Positions 61,325 through 64,000 of a DNA stretch of 64,000 nt are shown piece by piece. Numbering within the stretch: position 1 is the stretch's first letter; the number at the start of each line of letters is the position of its first letter. This DNA comes from Bacillota bacterium (lineage in GTDB: Bacteria; Bacillota; Clostridia; Christensenellales; JAEXRW01). The position numbers were made by a program, and so were the translations under genes. The stretch is from the NCBI GenBank assembly GCA_023454175.1, contig JAEXRW010000003.1:62001-126000 (forward strand), read 5' to 3'. The notes under the pieces were generated by a model, which was not told the DNA's origin, did no database searches, and saw only the letters and a list, made by a program, of their open reading frames with translations.

Positions 61325-61544
61325 TTAAAAGCAGGTTTATGTGGCTTTTAATTTGCTATATGTACGGTAAGGTTTTGGCATTCAAATCAAATTTGCCGGA
61401 GTGGTTCTGTTTGAATGTAGATTGAATCATATTTTATATCTTTTATTATATAGCTGTTTTTTGATGAACATCAGTATAGGCATTGGATGCCTTGAAAACG
61501 AGACATACAATGCAGCTTTTATCTGTTGGATTCATACCGGCGCA

Positions 61545-62963
61545 TTACTCCTCGCCTTTCCGGATTAAGCTGAGTGCATGATCCTTGACTGTGTCTTTGT
61601 CGCCGATCATATCTTGTATGGTGGGTATGATGGTGTGATCCGGCATCGTGCCCCTGCCTGTTGGTTTGCCCGGTATCGCCACCCCGTACACCTGTGTGGC
61701 GCACTGGAAAGAAAAACCGGTATTTTTCAGCAATATGTTTTGCGCCATGGACATGCAGGTACCCCCGCCCCCTGTTTCCTCGCCGATAAAGGTCGCGATT
61801 TTGTGGTATTTGAGCAGCGCGCAGAAAAATCCTGTGGATGAGTTGCACCCTCCGTTGATCAGGACATATACTTTTCCCTTGAATGCGTTTGCAGCCGGTG
61901 CTACCGGCTTTTCCAGCAGGATATAGGATTCTCCGTATTTTCCCGACATGAAAGGTACCGCTTTTCGTGTCAGGTATGAGAAAAGGTACGCCGCGCGCTC
62001 CGGCTCTCCGCCCCAGTTGTCCCGTACGTCGATGATGAGGTTCTGGATCTTCTTTTCCGCCAGGGTTTTGAAAAAAGTATCCATGAAACTGTCGAATTCG
62101 TTGCTTGCGCCAAAGGATTTGACAGTCAGCACCGCATATTTATCCTGGAATTCCTGGTCCAGCAATGTCACCTTGCGTTCCTGAAATGGGATAAAGCTCT
62201 TGAGCGTTTTTGTCAGCTGCGCTTTCTCCACCGCAGGAAGTGCAGCTGTTTTGATTTCCCCGGTCCCGGCATCTTTGTACTGGATCGCGAAATTTTCGGG
62301 TGTTTCTGCAAAGAGGTAATACATTTCCGCAAATCCCAGGTTGATAAACCTCAGTTTTTCTGTCTCGTTGGCGCCGTCCCCCTGGAGGTTTTTCATAAAG
62401 GATTGGATCAGGTCCGGGATCTTTTTACCATTGATGCTCACCACTTCCACCCCGGCCTGGAGGTCTGATGGGAAAAAACTCTCGTATACATACGCCCTGC
62501 CCTTGATGATTTGGATCCCCGCCGGCAGGAACTTGCCCTTTTCATTCATATAGTTTACCAGGTTTGTCGGGGTGCTGATCACGGTGTGATGGCACCGGAT
62601 CGCGGCATTTACAGGCGCGAGTACCCGGTAAAACTCCGCTTCGTTCATGCCGTCCTTGATCAGCCCATACTGCGTTTTGAATGCTTGTTCCAGTTCTTTT
62701 TTATCCGTATAGAGCTTGGGATGTGTCGATTCGATCACTGCCTGTAATTGCTTGAAGTCCTCCTGCATCTGTGCCAGTGAAAATGTCCGCAGAACGATAT
62801 CCTCAGGAGTAGGCGTTGGGCTGGTTGGTGCAGGAATACTTTCCTGCGGTTCAGCAGTTTTTACGGGGCTCGCGCTCGGTAAAGTCTGTACGGCTTGCCC
62901 GGTGCATCCGGTTATAGCCGCCAAGAGGAAGAAGCACAGCAGCAGTGTCATCATTTTTCTCAT
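61545..62963 (-). CDS. S41-family peptidase lipoprotein
   Basis: This 472-residue extracytoplasmic serine peptidase of the tail-specific protease family has a lipoprotein signal (RKMMTLLLCFFLLAAITGC) and a P/T-rich linker. An N-terminal helical region comes next (EDFKQLQAVIESTHPKLY), then a PDZ-like segment near residue 150 (GVEVVSINGKKIPDLI). The catalytic S41 domain has IIDVRDNWGGEPERA, VYVLINGGCNSSTGFFCALLKY with the likely nucleophile Ser, and GEETGGGGT. ATG at 62963 follows AAAGGAGG. It is monocistronic as far as can be seen. Substrate unknown. Confidence 0.87.
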   Translation of the reverse strand: MRKMMTLLLCFFLLAAITGCTGQAVQTLPSASPVKTAEPQESIPAPTSPTPTPEDIVLRTFSLAQMQEDFKQLQAVIESTHPKLYTDKKELEQAFKTQYGLIKDGMNEAEFYRVLAPVNAAIRCHHTVISTPTNLVNYMNEKGKFLPAGIQIIKGRAYVYESFFPSDLQAGVEVVSINGKKIPDLIQSFMKNLQGDGANETEKLRFINLGFAEMYYLFAETPENFAIQYKDAGTGEIKTAALPAVEKAQLTKTLKSFIPFQERKVTLLDQEFQDKYAVLTVKSFGASNEFDSFMDTFFKTLAEKKIQNLIIDVRDNWGGEPERAAYLFSYLTRKAVPFMSGKYGESYILLEKPVAPAANAFKGKVYVLINGGCNSSTGFFCALLKYHKIATFIGEETGGGGTCMSMAQNILLKNTGFSFQCATQVYGVAIPGKPTGRGTMPDHTIIPTIQDMIGDKDTVKDHALSLIRKGEE

Positions 62964-63031
62964 TTTCCCGGCCTCCTTTTGATCAGCAAACACAGGTTTG
63001 AATCTGCAGGATCAGAACCAGTATCCAAATA

Positions 63032-63061
63032 AAAAGGGGCATGGTTTACATGCTCCCTTTT
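63032..63061 (-). terminator. Intrinsic terminator after the class II aldolase gene
   Basis: A 12-bp stem with one bulged base (63032-63043/63049-63061) and a 5-base loop begins 4 bases after the aldolase stop. On the minus strand it ends in a run of U residues, a good rho-independent terminator. Confidence 0.85.
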
Positions 63062-63064
63062 GTG

Positions 63065-63706
63065 CTATTTTTTCTGCCCGTATCCCTTGTGTATTTCCAC
63101 CGCGTTATCCACCTGTTCCGGCGTCATCAGCGTGATGTTCCCCGCTGCCCTGGCAGCTAGGTACGTCTTCGCTGCATCTTCCATGTACACCGCCGCATAC
63201 AGGGCGTCCTTCAAGGTCGGTCCCACGGTCACCACCCCGTGGTGCTTCAATATGACGGCGCGCTTCCCGTTGATATGGTTTACCGTCTGGATCCCCATCT
63301 CCAGGCTCGCAGGGGAGCTGTATGGGGCGACGCTCACTTCTCCCAGCGTCACATTGGCCAGCGTCGTCACCGCCACCGGGAAGACGTCCCCGATGAGCCC
63401 CACCGCCGTGGCGTAAGGCTGGTGCGTGTGGATGATGGCGTTGACCTCGGGCATGTTCTGGTAGATATGAAGCAGGGCGGCGGTGTCCGAGGATTCGCGT
63501 AGCGTCCCTTCGATGCGTTCCCCCTTGGGTCCCAGTACGATCAGGTCCTTTTCCTCCATCCCCTCGTACATCATGCCCGAAGGCGTTACGATGATCTCCC
63601 CGCTCTTTTTCCGCACGCTCACGTTGCCCCCCGCGAGGCTGATGAGCCTGTAGTACTTCATCTCCAGTGCGGTATGAATGATCTCTCTTTTGTCCTGTTC
63701 AAACAT
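63065..63706 (-). CDS. Class II aldolase/adducin-family protein (fuculose-phosphate aldolase-like)
   Basis: This 213-residue zinc enzyme is of the AraD/FucA fold, acting as a sugar-phosphate aldolase or 4-epimerase. ISLAGGNVSVRKKSGEIIVTPSGMMYEGM is followed by DTAALLHIYQNMPEVNAIIHTHQPYATAVG (HTH zinc pair), and AVILKHHGVVTVGPTLKDALYAAVYMED holds the third zinc His. Length matches FucA. ATG follows AGGGGGAT. It lies downstream of a SorC-like regulator cut by the window edge; the rest of the pathway is presumably outside. It could act on L-fuculose 1-phosphate or a related ketose phosphate. Confidence 0.9.
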   Translation of the reverse strand: MFEQDKREIIHTALEMKYYRLISLAGGNVSVRKKSGEIIVTPSGMMYEGMEEKDLIVLGPKGERIEGTLRESSDTAALLHIYQNMPEVNAIIHTHQPYATAVGLIGDVFPVAVTTLANVTLGEVSVAPYSSPASLEMGIQTVNHINGKRAVILKHHGVVTVGPTLKDALYAAVYMEDAAKTYLAARAAGNITLMTPEQVDNAVEIHKGYGQKK

Positions 63707-63904
63707 GGATTGTATCCCCCTAGATATAAAATGATTGCGGTATGATGGTCCTATTTTCGGTCATGGTCGACATTCGTCATCACATATGTTTATCATGTAA
63801 ATGCAGCCCGCCCTTCCACAGTCTTGCGGTTTCCTTCGTCCTCATGGGATGCTGGTTGCATTCGGATCTTTGTAGACAGGGTCGTTCCGTGTTATGGGGT
63901 TCTG

Positions 63905-64000
63905 TCAGGTCGATGCGATGTCCAGTACGTTCCTCGCTGTATTTTCATCGGTGATGAACATGCCGATGGTCTTCGTTCGTAATGCGCCCAGGATGGAGAG
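63905..64000 (-). CDS. C-terminal end of a SorC/DeoR-like sugar-binding regulator (partial)
   Basis: Reading the minus strand from the window edge gives 31 in-frame residues ending at a TGA (63907-63905): GALRTKTIGMFITDENTARNVL with a short tail. This matches the end of the SorC-type sugar-binding domain, where ALRGG..NVLITDE.TA..LL is typical. The gene continues beyond 64000. It would control the adjacent class II aldolase gene, whose start is 199 bases away on the same strand. That gap holds no gene; it has an ACATATGT palindrome near 63782-63789. Confidence 0.65.
   Translation of the reverse strand, partial: LSILGALRTKTIGMFITDENTARNVLDIAST

Overview
This window most likely comes from the chromosome of an endospore-forming, anaerobic-looking member of the Clostridia. 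The base composition is moderate to high in G+C. The evidence is a complete GerA-type germinant receptor operon, a CwlJ/SleB-type cortex hydrolase, a PdaA-type deacetylase, a DUF421/DUF4363 pair, YesM/YesN-type two-component regulators and consensus sigma-A promoters. The genus cannot be named from sequence alone. No tRNA, rRNA, CRISPR array, transposase or prophage gene was seen. Most genes lie on the minus strand in tightly packed operons, many with 4-base ATGA overlaps.

Layout. (1) 1-2.4 kb: a strongly structured non-coding RNA candidate, a small DUF2892-like membrane protein, three consecutive perfect hairpins and a eukaryotic-type hexokinase. (2) 2.4-14.5 kb: a spore block with ger genes in the order A, C, small two-helix protein, B, B. 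It also holds a three-subunit molybdenum hydroxylase, the cortex hydrolase, the deacetylase and DUF421/DUF4363. (3) 14.5-35.6 kb: a 21-kb all-minus carbohydrate island. It has two URO-D-family proteins, aldose epimerase, ribokinase, a TIM-barrel isomerase, a UxaC-like amidohydrolase, a ribose-type ABC importer and a ROK kinase. It also has an HldE-N-like PfkB kinase, a deoxyhypusine-synthase-like protein, a HAD phosphatase and a GmhA-like SIS isomerase. The right end has a fucose-isomerase-like enzyme, a second PfkB kinase, a class II aldolase and a ROK repressor. (4) 36.2-41.6 kb: cellulose-synthase-like GT2 with PilZ, a polytopic membrane protein and a membrane-anchored GH5 glucanase. (5) 41.8-51.1 kb: a YtfQRT-YjfF-like sugar importer with a binding-protein/histidine-kinase/AraC-type response-regulator sensor upstream. 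(6) 51.6-55 kb: dTDP-L-rhamnose operon rfbDBAC. (7) 55.2-58.5 kb: an OmpR-type two-component pair plus an unknown secreted or anchored protein. (8) 58.7-64 kb: an AMP-dependent ligase with a CAT-fold partner, an S41 peptidase lipoprotein, a fuculose-phosphate-type aldolase and the C-terminal end of a SorC-like regulator cut by the window edge.

How the genes work together: the island in region 3 reads as uptake of a sugar followed by isomerisation, phosphorylation and aldol cleavage under a ROK repressor. Two consensus promoters and three similar AT-rich boxes (upstream of the importer, the SIS operon and the repressor itself) suggest one regulon. The most novel-looking part is the compact SIS/HAD/DHS-like/PfkB/ROK operon at 25.4-29.8 kb. 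It resembles part of ADP-heptose synthesis but lacks a nucleotidyltransferase and adds a deoxyhypusine-synthase-like protein, so it may define an undescribed sugar-phosphate pathway.
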